Source: Weissella uvarum
Lineage (GTDB): Bacteria > Bacillota > Bacilli > Lactobacillales > Lactobacillaceae
Assembly (NCBI RefSeq): GCF_016908785.1
Contig: NZ_JAFBEO010000006.1
Coordinates: 1 to 64,000 of the forward strand
DNA: 64,000 nt
Direction of reading: 5' to 3'
Below, in pieces: positions 18,410-26,857 of the stretch. Below the pieces are notes generated by a model. It was not told the DNA's origin. It did no database searches and saw only the letters and a program-made list of their open reading frames with translations. The position numbers and the translations under genes were made by a program. Within the stretch, counting starts at the first letter, position 1. The number at the start of each line of letters is the position of its first letter.

Positions 18410-18914
18410 CTTGGTCACCACCTAATTCTGATTTAACTCTCTCACTATTAGGCTTCATATGACCAATTTCACGGTTTTCAGAATCTGCGAAAATTAGCGT
18501 TGGATACTTCGGCATGCCATCTGAATATGAGTTCCACGAATCAACAAAAAGCTCTGCAGTTTTATACATAATTTTATTCTGTTGCTCAACACTAATATCA
18601 GTGTTCTGACTATCATAAGGAATAGTGACTACAAAGGCATCTTCTTTCTTAACATATGTCAAACCGAACTGTGCATCGCTGTTAATACCAAAATTTCCTT
18701 TATGAATTAACTGGTTAGTAGTTGTAATAAACTCTTCTGCAGGTTTACGTTGTTTATCAGGCACTTTATTTAAATTCTCTGTGCTGACCTCTGAAACCTG
18801 ATTATTGGCTTTTTTCGCGTTATTAGACACCCCCATGAAAAACCCAACCAAACAAACGATTAATATCACAATAGTGATAATGATTGGCTTAGAACGCTTC
18901 TTGATCCATTTCAT
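18402..18914 (-). CDS. Single-pass anchored protein of the T4SS operon
   Basis: The ATG at 18914 (MKWIKKRSK) follows AAGGAGAG by about 10 nt and overlaps the VirB4 stop by 26 nt; an upstream ATG at 18947 lies before that site. 170 residues: basic start, membrane helix (about 10-28), then a compact extracellular domain with beta-type segments (FGLTYVKKEDAFVVTIPY). Family not recognised. It stands between VirB4 and VirB6 genes, a usual place for small VirB5/VirB8-like accessory proteins. Confidence 0.75.
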   Translation of the reverse strand: MKWIKKRSKPIIITIVILIVCLVGFFMGVSNNAKKANNQVSEVSTENLNKVPDKQRKPAEEFITTTNQLIHKGNFGINSDAQFGLTYVKKEDAFVVTIPYDSQNTDISVEQQNKIMYKTAELFVDSWNSYSDGMPKYPTLIFADSENREIGHMKPNSERVKSELGGDQGE

Positions 18915-21072
18915 CGGAACTATCTCTCCTTCCCTCATTAGATTCAAAGATTTTCAGTTCTTCAGCTGTCGGGTTAGTTTTAAAAGGTACCGTACGGCCT
19001 GATCCAGAAATAAGCACACCTGTCCCTGGTTCCTGACCAGAACTCAAAAACTCAGTAACACCTTCGCTAATCCCAATTTCTTGTTGTAGCAAACTAGTTT
19101 CAGCTTCGGCAGTCTTAAAGAGTACATATTGTCCGGTATTCACAAGTAGCCCTTGGGCTGCCTTATTATCTTTCAGGCTTGCATAGTCCTGAATAGCCCA
19201 ATTAATACCCGCTTCATACTTACGAGATTCACGAATCATCTTTGAAAGCATCTTCATGAAGGTTGGGTCATCAGTATTTTTCAATACTTCGTCTAAATAT
19301 ATAGATTTGTGAATATAAGAGTTTTTCGCTGCTGTAATGTATCGATACCAAACATTGTACATAAGCAAGTTTTCAACCACCCGCATAGTAGATGCATCTT
19401 TAGCTAACGGTGAAATATCAAACACTACCAAGCGGTTTTGACTCAAATTATCAAAGTCTATCGTGCCTTGACCATCAAATATGCCATCTAGGTTATCCCG
19501 GATAGCTTCTTCAATCCGAATCACATTGTTACTCAAAACAGTCTCATCAGAATCGGCAAATCCTTTTTGAACTTGGTTTTGTTCAATCAACTTCGCATGT
19601 AATTCAGATAATGTAATTTCCGGCTTTTTTGGATGCTCATAGAGCACTCCATTAACCATGATTGCGTCATTTTGATACAAACTATCAGGGTTACTCCGGA
19701 TTTCACGTTCGTTCAACAAAGTTTCCATCGCTGTATTAATTGCTGTCATTTCACCAATAGATAGCTCATTCCCTGGACCCGCTAAATTGATAACTAGTGA
19801 TTGAATAAAGTCTACAACCGCCGCCTTAGTCCCCTTCTTATCGAAATTTTGGATGAACTCTTTAACAAAGGTTTCCCCAGTGCTTTCATCCATAAATTGA
19901 ATTGGAACAATCTTTCTAGCAGCATTTGGTGTACTGTAGCGTCGTTCTACTTCCTCAACCGTCATATCATTAGCCTCAGCATATCGCTCAATAGGTTCTT
20001 CGACTAATTGATAAGCAATTGGATTAATAGTTTCACGGCTATCTTCTTCTGATGGATCCACACGCACAACACGCGCGCCTACTGACCGTGCAGTATGCAC
20101 ATATTCACCAACACTATCGATAACCATGCCAGCTTCGTTTGTCAGTAAGTAGTTTCGACGCATCTTTAACTTCATGTACAAAGACTTACCAGACCCGGGC
20201 GGTCCAATTGTCGCAACATTATAGTTCTCGTTTTCTGGACCAAACACGGATTGATGAACTAACGGTTCACTGGGTACAGCTAAACTAATACCAACAATGA
20301 TGCCCCCATCTCCAGCACCGCTATCCAAACGTCCCATATCTAGAACAGATAATGCAGTCAAATCCAAACGACGATATGTAGGCTCATTTTCATCCATTTC
20401 CAACATAACCGGTGCTGAGGCTTTAAAACCGGTCCCTAGGTTCATTTCATAGCCTTTTAGAATAATATTCCTATCACTAAGTATCTTCTCCAACTTGCGC
20501 ATGAGGATTCTTGTTTCACGGGTGTTCTTCCCAACCGATTGGAAATTCAAACTAACATCAAAAATACGATTAGTTCCACTTTCCAGTTCCTGCATCATCG
20601 CATCAATGTTATTTACTAATCGTTCTGTATCATTTCCATTAGCGTCTAAGCCTTTCTCGGCTTCCTTAATGGCTTGGACCTTCGCTGTTGTTCGTTCTGA
20701 CTTTAAAGTACGCCTAGCAAACTGATTAGACACAGGATGAATCGACATACTAATGCCATAACCCAAAGATTGTATTTCCGGAAAAATATCAGCAGTCAAA
20801 CGTGCTGGAAACGATTTAGGACTTGCAAAAGCATCCATGGCAAAATAACGTTTTGCCGGTGTTTCTTTAACAACAACAAAATCTTCTTCAGTTGAATCAA
20901 AGCCGATATAGTCGGGTGCAATCAGTTCTAAAACGGTAGTCCGTCCTAGTTCCTTGTCTGGAATACCGGTACTATCCAACATATCCATAAACAAGTCTTC
21001 TTGGTCAGTTCTATCGTTCTCTTGAGCTTCGTTTTGCTCATCCACGTCAGGTTTATATTCATTATCTGACAT
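18889..21072 (-). CDS. virB4: VirB4-like T4SS ATPase
   Basis: A 727-residue cytoplasmic ATPase powering the secretion channel. Walker A is GPPGSGKS at about 290-297; the Walker B-like acidic motif is SIYLDEVL; further conserved parts are NRLVVFDISPL and INWAIQDYASL. The start at 21072 (MSDNEYK) follows AGAAGGAG; a longer in-frame start at 21093 lies before the site. It starts 1 bp beyond the stop of 21074-22090, which may supply the membrane-side domain. Confidence 0.9.
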   Translation of the reverse strand: MSDNEYKPDVDEQNEAQENDRTDQEDLFMDMLDSTGIPDKELGRTTVLELIAPDYIGFDSTEEDFVVVKETPAKRYFAMDAFASPKSFPARLTADIFPEIQSLGYGISMSIHPVSNQFARRTLKSERTTAKVQAIKEAEKGLDANGNDTERLVNNIDAMMQELESGTNRIFDVSLNFQSVGKNTRETRILMRKLEKILSDRNIILKGYEMNLGTGFKASAPVMLEMDENEPTYRRLDLTALSVLDMGRLDSGAGDGGIIVGISLAVPSEPLVHQSVFGPENENYNVATIGPPGSGKSLYMKLKMRRNYLLTNEAGMVIDSVGEYVHTARSVGARVVRVDPSEEDSRETINPIAYQLVEEPIERYAEANDMTVEEVERRYSTPNAARKIVPIQFMDESTGETFVKEFIQNFDKKGTKAAVVDFIQSLVINLAGPGNELSIGEMTAINTAMETLLNEREIRSNPDSLYQNDAIMVNGVLYEHPKKPEITLSELHAKLIEQNQVQKGFADSDETVLSNNVIRIEEAIRDNLDGIFDGQGTIDFDNLSQNRLVVFDISPLAKDASTMRVVENLLMYNVWYRYITAAKNSYIHKSIYLDEVLKNTDDPTFMKMLSKMIRESRKYEAGINWAIQDYASLKDNKAAQGLLVNTGQYVLFKTAEAETSLLQQEIGISEGVTEFLSSGQEPGTGVLISGSGRTVPFKTNPTAEELKIFESNEGRRDSSDEMDQEAF

Positions 21073-21073
21073 A

Positions 21074-22090
21074 TTACTGGTTCTCCTTCTCACTTATTTT
21101 CTTCTTAGCTGCCGCTTGTTCACGTTGACGACGTTGTTTTTCTGCACTGTTTTGTGCGTATACAAAATCATTCATAAATTTCTGGATATTGATGGCTACT
21201 TCCTCATCTAAGCTACCCGTGGTCATTGAGGCATAATTCTCCGTCTTAATTAATTCACGGAAAGGCACCTCAATTGACTGTTCACGATTAAAGTACCGAT
21301 ACAAAACTTCTAGAATCCCAATATCATCCAACGGTTCAACATCCCGCCCAACTGCACTCTCCGCTTGACTCATCTGTTGAAACTGGATTCCTAAATCTTC
21401 TTTAGCACGTCTAGTCATGTTCTTAGCGCGTTCTACCTCATTTGTTTCATCCATATCTTCATCAGTGATATAGTCCGCTAATAAGATATAAACCTCAGAC
21501 TCAAAATTCTCATTCTCCTGGTCATAAGATTTAAATTGCTCCAATAATTCTCGTGCCTGATCTGCATTCGTATGATTTCGTGCTCGTTTCTCTTCAGAAA
21601 CAGAGAAGTCCTCTCGCTCAAAAGAACGCTTTATCTGTTCGTCAATTCCGTCATAGTATTCCGATTGGTCCTTTTTCAAAGGAATTGATACCAATTGGCC
21701 TTCTGATTGGATAATAGAAAACATTCTTGCTTGCGCTGCGATTGTGCCATTCCGCATGTCCGCTGTCTGCAACACAGGATTTGATGGCATCAATTTAGCC
21801 ATCCCGACAAATTTTTTGACTTCCTCTGATTCATTAAAAATCATCAATCCATCTCTAATCGCAACCAGGTTCATCTCACGGAACAATTCCGCAAAAGGCT
21901 CAAAATCCTCAAAATGTGAATCATCATCTGTGATTGGATCCACCTCTGGTTCATCATCTTCCTCGTCTTCCTCATCATCGGGACTAAATATTTTAAAAAT
22001 GAAATAGATTAAAACAATTAATGCAAGGACTCCACCCGCAAATAACAATCTATGCTGACTAATAAATTCAACAATCCATGAAATATTCAT
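21074..22090 (-). CDS. Membrane-anchored T4SS protein, VirB4 partner
   Basis: A 338-residue protein with one N-terminal membrane helix (16-36), an extremely acidic stretch (PDDEEDEEDDEPEVDP), then an alpha/beta region (MAKLMPSNP...IQSEGQLVSIPLKK...) that resembles the N-terminal membrane-proximal domain of VirB4 proteins, followed by a Lys/Gln-rich tail. Because it directly precedes virB4 (1 bp apart), a split VirB4 N-terminal domain is a reasonable guess. First gene of the 22090-14811 operon; ribosome site AGGAGGAG. Confidence 0.75.
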   Translation of the reverse strand: MNISWIVEFISQHRLLFAGGVLALIVLIYFIFKIFSPDDEEDEEDDEPEVDPITDDDSHFEDFEPFAELFREMNLVAIRDGLMIFNESEEVKKFVGMAKLMPSNPVLQTADMRNGTIAAQARMFSIIQSEGQLVSIPLKKDQSEYYDGIDEQIKRSFEREDFSVSEEKRARNHTNADQARELLEQFKSYDQENENFESEVYILLADYITDEDMDETNEVERAKNMTRRAKEDLGIQFQQMSQAESAVGRDVEPLDDIGILEVLYRYFNREQSIEVPFRELIKTENYASMTTGSLDEEVAINIQKFMNDFVYAQNSAEKQRRQREQAAAKKKISEKENQ

Positions 22091-22117
22091 TATTCTCTCC
22101 TCCTAATTTTCTATTTC

Positions 22118-22154
22118 ATTTTATCTGGTATTGCAGAATTTTATGGCAAATCAA
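22118..22154 (-). promoter_or_regulatory. Promoter, TTGATT-25-TAAAAT type
   Basis: TTGATT (22149-22154, minus strand), TGCCATAAAA, and TAAAAT (22118-22123) exactly 25 bp from TTGATT. Drives the VirB4/VirB6 operon. It overlaps the T-tract of the SecY2 terminator. Confidence 0.7.
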
Positions 22155-22158
22155 AAAA

Positions 22159-22177
22159 AGCCCACTTTACGTGGACT
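22159..22177 (-). terminator. Rho-independent terminator overlapping the secY2 stop codon
   Basis: AGTCCAC/GTGGGCT stem on the minus strand with a 5-base loop and seven Ts. The stop codon of SecY2 (22167-22169) lies in the loop, so termination structure and coding end are fused. Confidence 0.85.
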
Positions 22178-23438
22178 TCGTGATTTTTTTATTAATAATT
22201 CCAGTTAAATGTCGGTAGATATCTTGATATCCAATAACAATAATAAACAAATTAGAGCCAATGTAACCAAGCGCACTTGGTAAAGCGAAATACTTAACCA
22301 AGATTAATGGAACACCAGCAATTAATGTGACAATAAGAGCTCCAGATACGTCTAATCGCAATATTTGCCCTCGGATATATCTAGCCGTATCATCACCTAA
22401 TGCGATACCAGCAATATAAGTTGATTGCTTCTCCAAGTTATCTTGTAAATCAGGTACATTCATTTGAATGAACGAATACAAAAAGGTACCTAAGAATACA
22501 ACCACCAAATACAATGCAATGCTTTCCCATGTTTGCATACCTAAATATTGGTCAATCAATACAGATGGAATGACAACACTAAAAGTACTTGAGACAAATT
22601 GAAGTATCATTTGAATTAATGTAAACAACATCCCTGCGAAAATAATAGGCATAACCCCTGTCAAGCTGACCTTGAATGGCAATACTGCCTTATCAACCAA
22701 ATCAATCCGCTGCTTAGCCAATACTATACGATAGTGCTTTTCTAGCATTTGAAACTCTGCCACAATAAACAATCCAACTAGCATAAAGAGTACACAGTAG
22801 AGCAAGAATGACATATCTTTTGATGTGATCTTTGATTCTTGAATCAAGTTAACATATCCAGCTAAAATACCAACAATCATTATGATTGCACTACCGTTTC
22901 CTAAGCCAAAGCGGTTAATCATTGTCGTGAACCAAATTAGAATACAATATCCGGCCATCAGAACACCAAACAATTCCAGTTTCAATGGAAGTGAATCAGT
23001 CCCAGCAAATGCCATAAAGCTCGCAAAAAGAATCGCTAGCACCATACCCACATAATGAGTTAGTTGTGATAAGCGCTTCTTTCCCAGATGACCCATCTTC
23101 GTTAAATCGGTCAGATGAGTACTAACACCCTTTTGCAAAATTTGCACAAAAATTTGCGCCGTCACATACGGTGCAATACCAATTGCTACTATAGACTGTT
23201 GAGTTATCCCATTTATGCCAAAAACATTCAACATCTGCGACAACCCCAGGTAATTACCATACAGTTCTTTCAATGGTGTAACACCAGGCAAAGACATGCC
23301 GATCATAAATGAATATGTAACGACAACTAATAAGGTTACCAAAAGTCGTACAGATAATGTCCACAATCGTTTCAGGTCTTTATTGTCTGATACCGTTTGC
23401 AGTGTCGCTGCTCCCGAAACTTTATTAAACATGCTCAT
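22167..23438 (-). CDS. secY2: Accessory SecY (SecY2) translocon channel
   Basis: A 423-residue polytopic membrane protein with about ten hydrophobic helices and SecY hallmarks such as GIAPYVTAQIFVQIL, LTKMGHLGKKRLSQLTHYVG and a C-terminal GYQDIYRHL. It would form the protein-conducting channel. Close pairing with a SecA (14-nt overlap) and its divergence from housekeeping SecY support an accessory translocon. The start is ATG 23438 or the third codon; GGAG is well placed for the first. Last gene of the operon starting at 26777. Confidence 0.9.
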   Translation of the reverse strand: MSMFNKVSGAATLQTVSDNKDLKRLWTLSVRLLVTLLVVVTYSFMIGMSLPGVTPLKELYGNYLGLSQMLNVFGINGITQQSIVAIGIAPYVTAQIFVQILQKGVSTHLTDLTKMGHLGKKRLSQLTHYVGMVLAILFASFMAFAGTDSLPLKLELFGVLMAGYCILIWFTTMINRFGLGNGSAIIMIVGILAGYVNLIQESKITSKDMSFLLYCVLFMLVGLFIVAEFQMLEKHYRIVLAKQRIDLVDKAVLPFKVSLTGVMPIIFAGMLFTLIQMILQFVSSTFSVVIPSVLIDQYLGMQTWESIALYLVVVFLGTFLYSFIQMNVPDLQDNLEKQSTYIAGIALGDDTARYIRGQILRLDVSGALIVTLIAGVPLILVKYFALPSALGYIGSNLFIIVIGYQDIYRHLTGIINKKITKST

Positions 23439-25755
23439 ACCCTTTCTCCATTAATACTCGGCTTAAAATCGCTACAAATACGTCTAAACTCATATACTTT
23501 TTTGCATCAGCATAGAGCTCATTACCAAGCTCCTCAAATTTCAAGAAAGGATTATATTGCGCATGAGCCTGTAACTGCACACTCTGTTTTAAGACCTCTA
23601 ACTTCATTAACAAATACATCCAGCTTCTATCAATATAATTCAACTCAATATCCTTTAACTCTTGTTGCCCAACTGAATAGTCAACAAACCTATCGATATA
23701 GTTTGAAATTAAGTCGTGAAGTTCAGCCTTAGCATCACGATGAATTGATGAAAACGCTGCTTTACTTGGTTTTTGATTATTTAACCGTAAATATTTTACT
23801 AACCATTTTCGGCCTCGTACACTAGCATTATTATAGGCTGCATCAAAACTTTCCTGATTAGACAACATTTCATCAATCGCCTGATCCAAAAAGGCATCAA
23901 AACTATCTTGGAAGTTTTCATCGTGCAGTACTTTATTACGGATACGATAAAAATCATCTCGATATCCTTTGACAATATCATCAAACCTGTCAGAGGTTTT
24001 CCGCGTATCAACATCTTTGCTTTCAATATATTTTTGATAACCCAAGGCACGATGAATTTTAATGCGTGAAGTAATTTCATGTCCTTGGTTATTATCTTTA
24101 CGCTGATTTTTATATTTGAACTTTGAAAACTGATAGCTTTCTAGCTTGTCAAAGACCTCATCATCTAAAGAGACGAACATTTGACTTGTACCTGGTTGGC
24201 CCTGTCTTCCAGCACGTCCCTTTAACTGATCATCAATACGTTTACTAGAACTCATATCAGCCGCAATGACTGCAAGACCACCCTCAGCCTCAGCTACTAC
24301 GTCAATTTTGATATCAGTACCACGCCCGGCCATATTAGTAGCTACTGTGACTGAACCAACCCGACCAGCAAGTTTGACAATGGTTTCTTCCATGTCCTTC
24401 TTTTCGGCATTTAACAAATATGAATAAATTCTATTTTGTTCAAGCACCTTTTGAATTTGCTCACTCTCCTCGACGTTACCAACTCCAATCAATACTGGTC
24501 TACCGGCATCGGATAGCTTTTTTACCTCTGCAACGATAGCGTCATATTTAGATTGTCTATTAGAAAACAGTCTAGTTGCTAAATCCTTTCGTTGGATTCT
24601 TTTATTCGTTGGAATCTTGACGACACCAAGATGATATAAGTCTTTAAATTCTTTCTTCGATGACATCATTGTTCCTGACATGCCCGTTAGGAACTTATAC
24701 TTATTAAATAATGCTTCATAAGTGATTGATCCACTCGTTAACTGGTCATTCTTAATTTCCAATTTTTCTTTAGCTTCTAATGCAACATGTAACCCTTCTG
24801 AATAACGCTGCCCTTGAGTGATTCGGCCAGTTTTATCGCTAACCAGTTGAATTTCACCATTCTTAACAACATATTGATGCCCTTTTTGCATATTAAAATG
24901 AGCAGACAACGCATTTACAATCAAATGCATTATGTACTTATCCGTTGACTTATCTGAAAACAAGTTCGTACTCTGAAATCTCTTTTGAGCTTTCTTGATA
25001 CCAGATTCTGTTAGAACAGTTGTATCGCTGGCTTTATCAACAATAAAATCATTGACTCGCAAGCCTGAGACAAACATATCAACAGCTTTAACATCAGCTG
25101 CCTTAGTAGAATCGTCGTCAAGACCAATAATCAAAGGAACAACTGCTTGGTCCAAAAAGATGTTGTCCGCTTCATCAACAATTGCACATTCAAATTTTAA
25201 GCCTGATTGATTCTTAGGGTCTTTAATCCAAACATTATCCTTTAGATAATCAAATCCTACTGCTTCACTAGTTGCATACATTACATCTGCCAAATAAGCA
25301 TTTTGTTTTTCTGTAATATCATGCTGACTTGAATTAAGAGACACAGACACACCTAACTTCTCTAATAAAGCTCCACATTCAATACGGTCTCGTTTCGCTA
25401 GATAATCATTAACAGTAATGATATGAACATGATCACCCTCTATCACTCTGAACAGTGCCGTAAATAACGCTGTCAGTGTCTTACCTTCACCTGTTTTCAT
25501 CTCAATTAGATTGCCGTTTGCCATTTCTAACGCAGCCTGCAATTGAACTTTGTGTGGCGTAAATCCTAATTCATTCTTGATATGTACATAAAGTATCGCA
25601 AACGTGTGTGTCAATCGGTCAATTCGATTTTGATAACCTTTAACCTCGACCAAAAATCCACGTAATTGTTCAATAGTACATCCACTATAAACATCATCAA
25701 TTAATTTATCGATTTTCTTTAACGTCTTTTGCGTCTGAAAATTAATAATCTCCAT
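23425..25755 (-). CDS. secA2: Accessory SecA (SecA2) motor ATPase
   Basis: A 776-residue preprotein translocase ATPase. Walker A MKTGEGKT at about 86-93, DEADNIFLD as DEAD-type Walker B, TNMAGRGTDIKI and GRAGRQGQPG in the second motor domain. It is shorter than housekeeping SecA and lacks the C-terminal zinc-binding tail, as SecA2 proteins do. Start ATG 25755 behind GAGGCGAGGG. It overlaps secY2, which is typical of co-acting partners. No glycosyltransferase genes (gtfA/gtfB) or asp1-3 homologues are recognised nearby. Confidence 0.92.
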   Translation of the reverse strand: MEIINFQTQKTLKKIDKLIDDVYSGCTIEQLRGFLVEVKGYQNRIDRLTHTFAILYVHIKNELGFTPHKVQLQAALEMANGNLIEMKTGEGKTLTALFTALFRVIEGDHVHIITVNDYLAKRDRIECGALLEKLGVSVSLNSSQHDITEKQNAYLADVMYATSEAVGFDYLKDNVWIKDPKNQSGLKFECAIVDEADNIFLDQAVVPLIIGLDDDSTKAADVKAVDMFVSGLRVNDFIVDKASDTTVLTESGIKKAQKRFQSTNLFSDKSTDKYIMHLIVNALSAHFNMQKGHQYVVKNGEIQLVSDKTGRITQGQRYSEGLHVALEAKEKLEIKNDQLTSGSITYEALFNKYKFLTGMSGTMMSSKKEFKDLYHLGVVKIPTNKRIQRKDLATRLFSNRQSKYDAIVAEVKKLSDAGRPVLIGVGNVEESEQIQKVLEQNRIYSYLLNAEKKDMEETIVKLAGRVGSVTVATNMAGRGTDIKIDVVAEAEGGLAVIAADMSSSKRIDDQLKGRAGRQGQPGTSQMFVSLDDEVFDKLESYQFSKFKYKNQRKDNNQGHEITSRIKIHRALGYQKYIESKDVDTRKTSDRFDDIVKGYRDDFYRIRNKVLHDENFQDSFDAFLDQAIDEMLSNQESFDAAYNNASVRGRKWLVKYLRLNNQKPSKAAFSSIHRDAKAELHDLISNYIDRFVDYSVGQQELKDIELNYIDRSWMYLLMKLEVLKQSVQLQAHAQYNPFLKFEELGNELYADAKKYMSLDVFVAILSRVLMEKGYEHV

Positions 25756-25767
25756 TATCCCTCGCCT

Positions 25768-25971
25768 CTAATCTTTAAAAATTGGATTAACTAGGGTTAA
25801 CTGATAAATAATGAAACATACCAGAGCAATCGACACCCCAAAATTAAACCAATCCCCTATCGTATATAGCTTGTACACAATAACCAACATCGCCGGTAAT
25901 TCAAACATGTACATTAACCACGCTACAACTGATAAGGGATTTATTTTTAAATGAACTTTCTTTGCAACCAT
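25768..25971 (-). CDS. Small two-helix membrane protein of the accessory Sec operon
   Basis: 67 residues, a basic N-terminus and two hydrophobic segments (about 14-34 and 42-60). No recognised family. Only a weak ribosome site is visible, so its translation may be coupled to the upstream gene 9 bp away. Possibly a Sec accessory by position. Confidence 0.65.
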   Translation of the reverse strand: MVAKKVHLKINPLSVVAWLMYMFELPAMLVIVYKLYTIGDWFNFGVSIALVCFIIYQLTLVNPIFKD

Positions 25972-25980
25972 ATTGAATAA

Positions 25981-26433
25981 CTAGTTATGGTCAATGACAG
26001 GCTGCTTAAATTGATCCAGCAAGCTCACCATAATAACGCCAATCATCGCTGTCGGTCTACTACTAAATTCTTGAAATTCCGTAGAGTCTTCCTTCTCTTT
26101 CAAAATCTCAAATTCATCCTTATATTGATTTACTGCCATCGTACAAATATGTTCAATAGCTCTATTCATACGGACATTCAGCGCAACCGCCCGTAAATTA
26201 TCTTCTGGAAAGTACTCCCTAGGCACTGAAATTCTATAAATATATTCTCTACTTTCAACAGTCTTACGCATACTATTAACTAAGTACGCAAGAGACATTG
26301 ATACTTGCATATGAAGATTGTCCTTCTCCACACTATCTTTCATAAGATATTGTGCTTTCATGCCAGTCACACAGGCTTCAAACAGTGCAAAATTATCCTT
26401 TGTGATAGACACCTCTACATTCAACTTCGGCAT
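25981..26433 (-). CDS. Unknown 150-aa protein of the accessory Sec operon
   Basis: The ATG at 26433 (MPKLNVEVS) uses AGGAGG; a longer start at 26454 lies before that site. It overlaps the stop of the 43-codon gene as TAATG, so it is translationally coupled. Soluble, mixed alpha/beta (LNVEVSITKDNFALFEACV, IYRISVPREYFPEDNLRAVAL). Length is near that of Asp3 or the chaperone SecB, but no convincing similarity is visible. A substrate-handling role in the Sec operon is an inference. Confidence 0.75.
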   Translation of the reverse strand: MPKLNVEVSITKDNFALFEACVTGMKAQYLMKDSVEKDNLHMQVSMSLAYLVNSMRKTVESREYIYRISVPREYFPEDNLRAVALNVRMNRAIEHICTMAVNQYKDEFEILKEKEDSTEFQEFSSRPTAMIGVIMVSLLDQFKQPVIDHN

Positions 26434-26564
26434 TATAATCCTCCTACTACCCATATAACTGCTACTGTACTAACTAATCCAACCAAAATTGAAAAGTTGA
26501 TAATCAATTGCCTCTTCATGCTTGGCATTTTGTACTTCGCATAATCTGCTTTTAATTTCTTCAT
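26433..26564 (-). CDS. SecE-like small membrane protein (43 aa)
   Basis: A short gene with a good ribosome site (GTAGGAG). Product: basic amphipathic start (MKKLKADYAKYK), the segment MPSMKRQLI, then one membrane helix (about 20-39) ending WVVGGL. This matches the SecE core pattern: Lys-rich helix, (W/M)P-S/T-x-K/R-hinge, single helix. In streptococcal accessory Sec loci Asp4 is described as SecE-like. The stop overlaps the next start (TAATG). Assignment by pattern, moderate confidence. Confidence 0.7.
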   Translation of the reverse strand: MKKLKADYAKYKMPSMKRQLIINFSILVGLVSTVAVIWVVGGL

Positions 26565-26573
26565 CACTTTCTC

Positions 26574-26777
26574 CTACATATTGCTCGTCAAAAAAAAGAA
26601 CGCCAAAATTAATAAGAACATCATAAAGTCTTTCGACAATAGAATTTTACTTATTGAGTCAAAACTTAAATTACCCCTAAAAAGCTTTATAGACATGGCT
26701 TCTTCTTGATTTGGCGCATTGAAAAAAGTTATCAACAAAATTGCGCTTATAATAATTAAAGATATTAATTTGAACAT
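26574..26777 (-). CDS. SecG-like small membrane protein, apparently leaderless
   Basis: 67 residues from the ATG at 26777: an N-terminal helix (about 3-21), a polar loop containing LFRGNLSFDSISKIL, and a C-terminal helix (MMFLLILAFFFLTSNM). Two helices with an LF-x-G loop is the SecG layout (Asp5-like in accessory loci). An in-frame TTG at 26792 overlaps the -10 box, so it is unlikely as the start. Only six bases separate TATAAT from the ATG and there is no ribosome site, suggesting a leaderless transcript. First gene of the accessory Sec operon. Confidence 0.65.
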   Translation of the reverse strand: MFKLISLIIISAILLITFFNAPNQEEAMSIKLFRGNLSFDSISKILLSKDFMMFLLILAFFFLTSNM

Positions 26778-26783
26778 GTTTAA

Positions 26784-26809
26784 ATTATACAACAGTTTTC
26801 CGTGCGCTA
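26784..26809 (-). promoter_or_regulatory. Promoter of the accessory Sec operon, GCGCAC type
   Basis: Minus strand: A/T tract, TAGCGCAC (26802-26809), 12 bp, TATAAT (26784-26789), 6 bp, ATG. It shares the TAGCGCAC element and its spacing with the operons at 7979, 44078 and 52842. No TTGACA-like -35 box is visible. Confidence 0.7.
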
Positions 26810-26834
26810 TTTTTTATTTTTAGAGTACAAAAAA

Positions 26835-26852
26835 AGCCGCTTTATCGCGGCT
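26835..26852 (-). terminator. Rho-independent terminator
   Basis: AGCCGC/GCGGCT stem with a 6-base loop and seven Ts on the minus strand, six bases past the stop of the LysM hydrolase. Confidence 0.92.
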
Positions 26853-26857
26853 AATTC

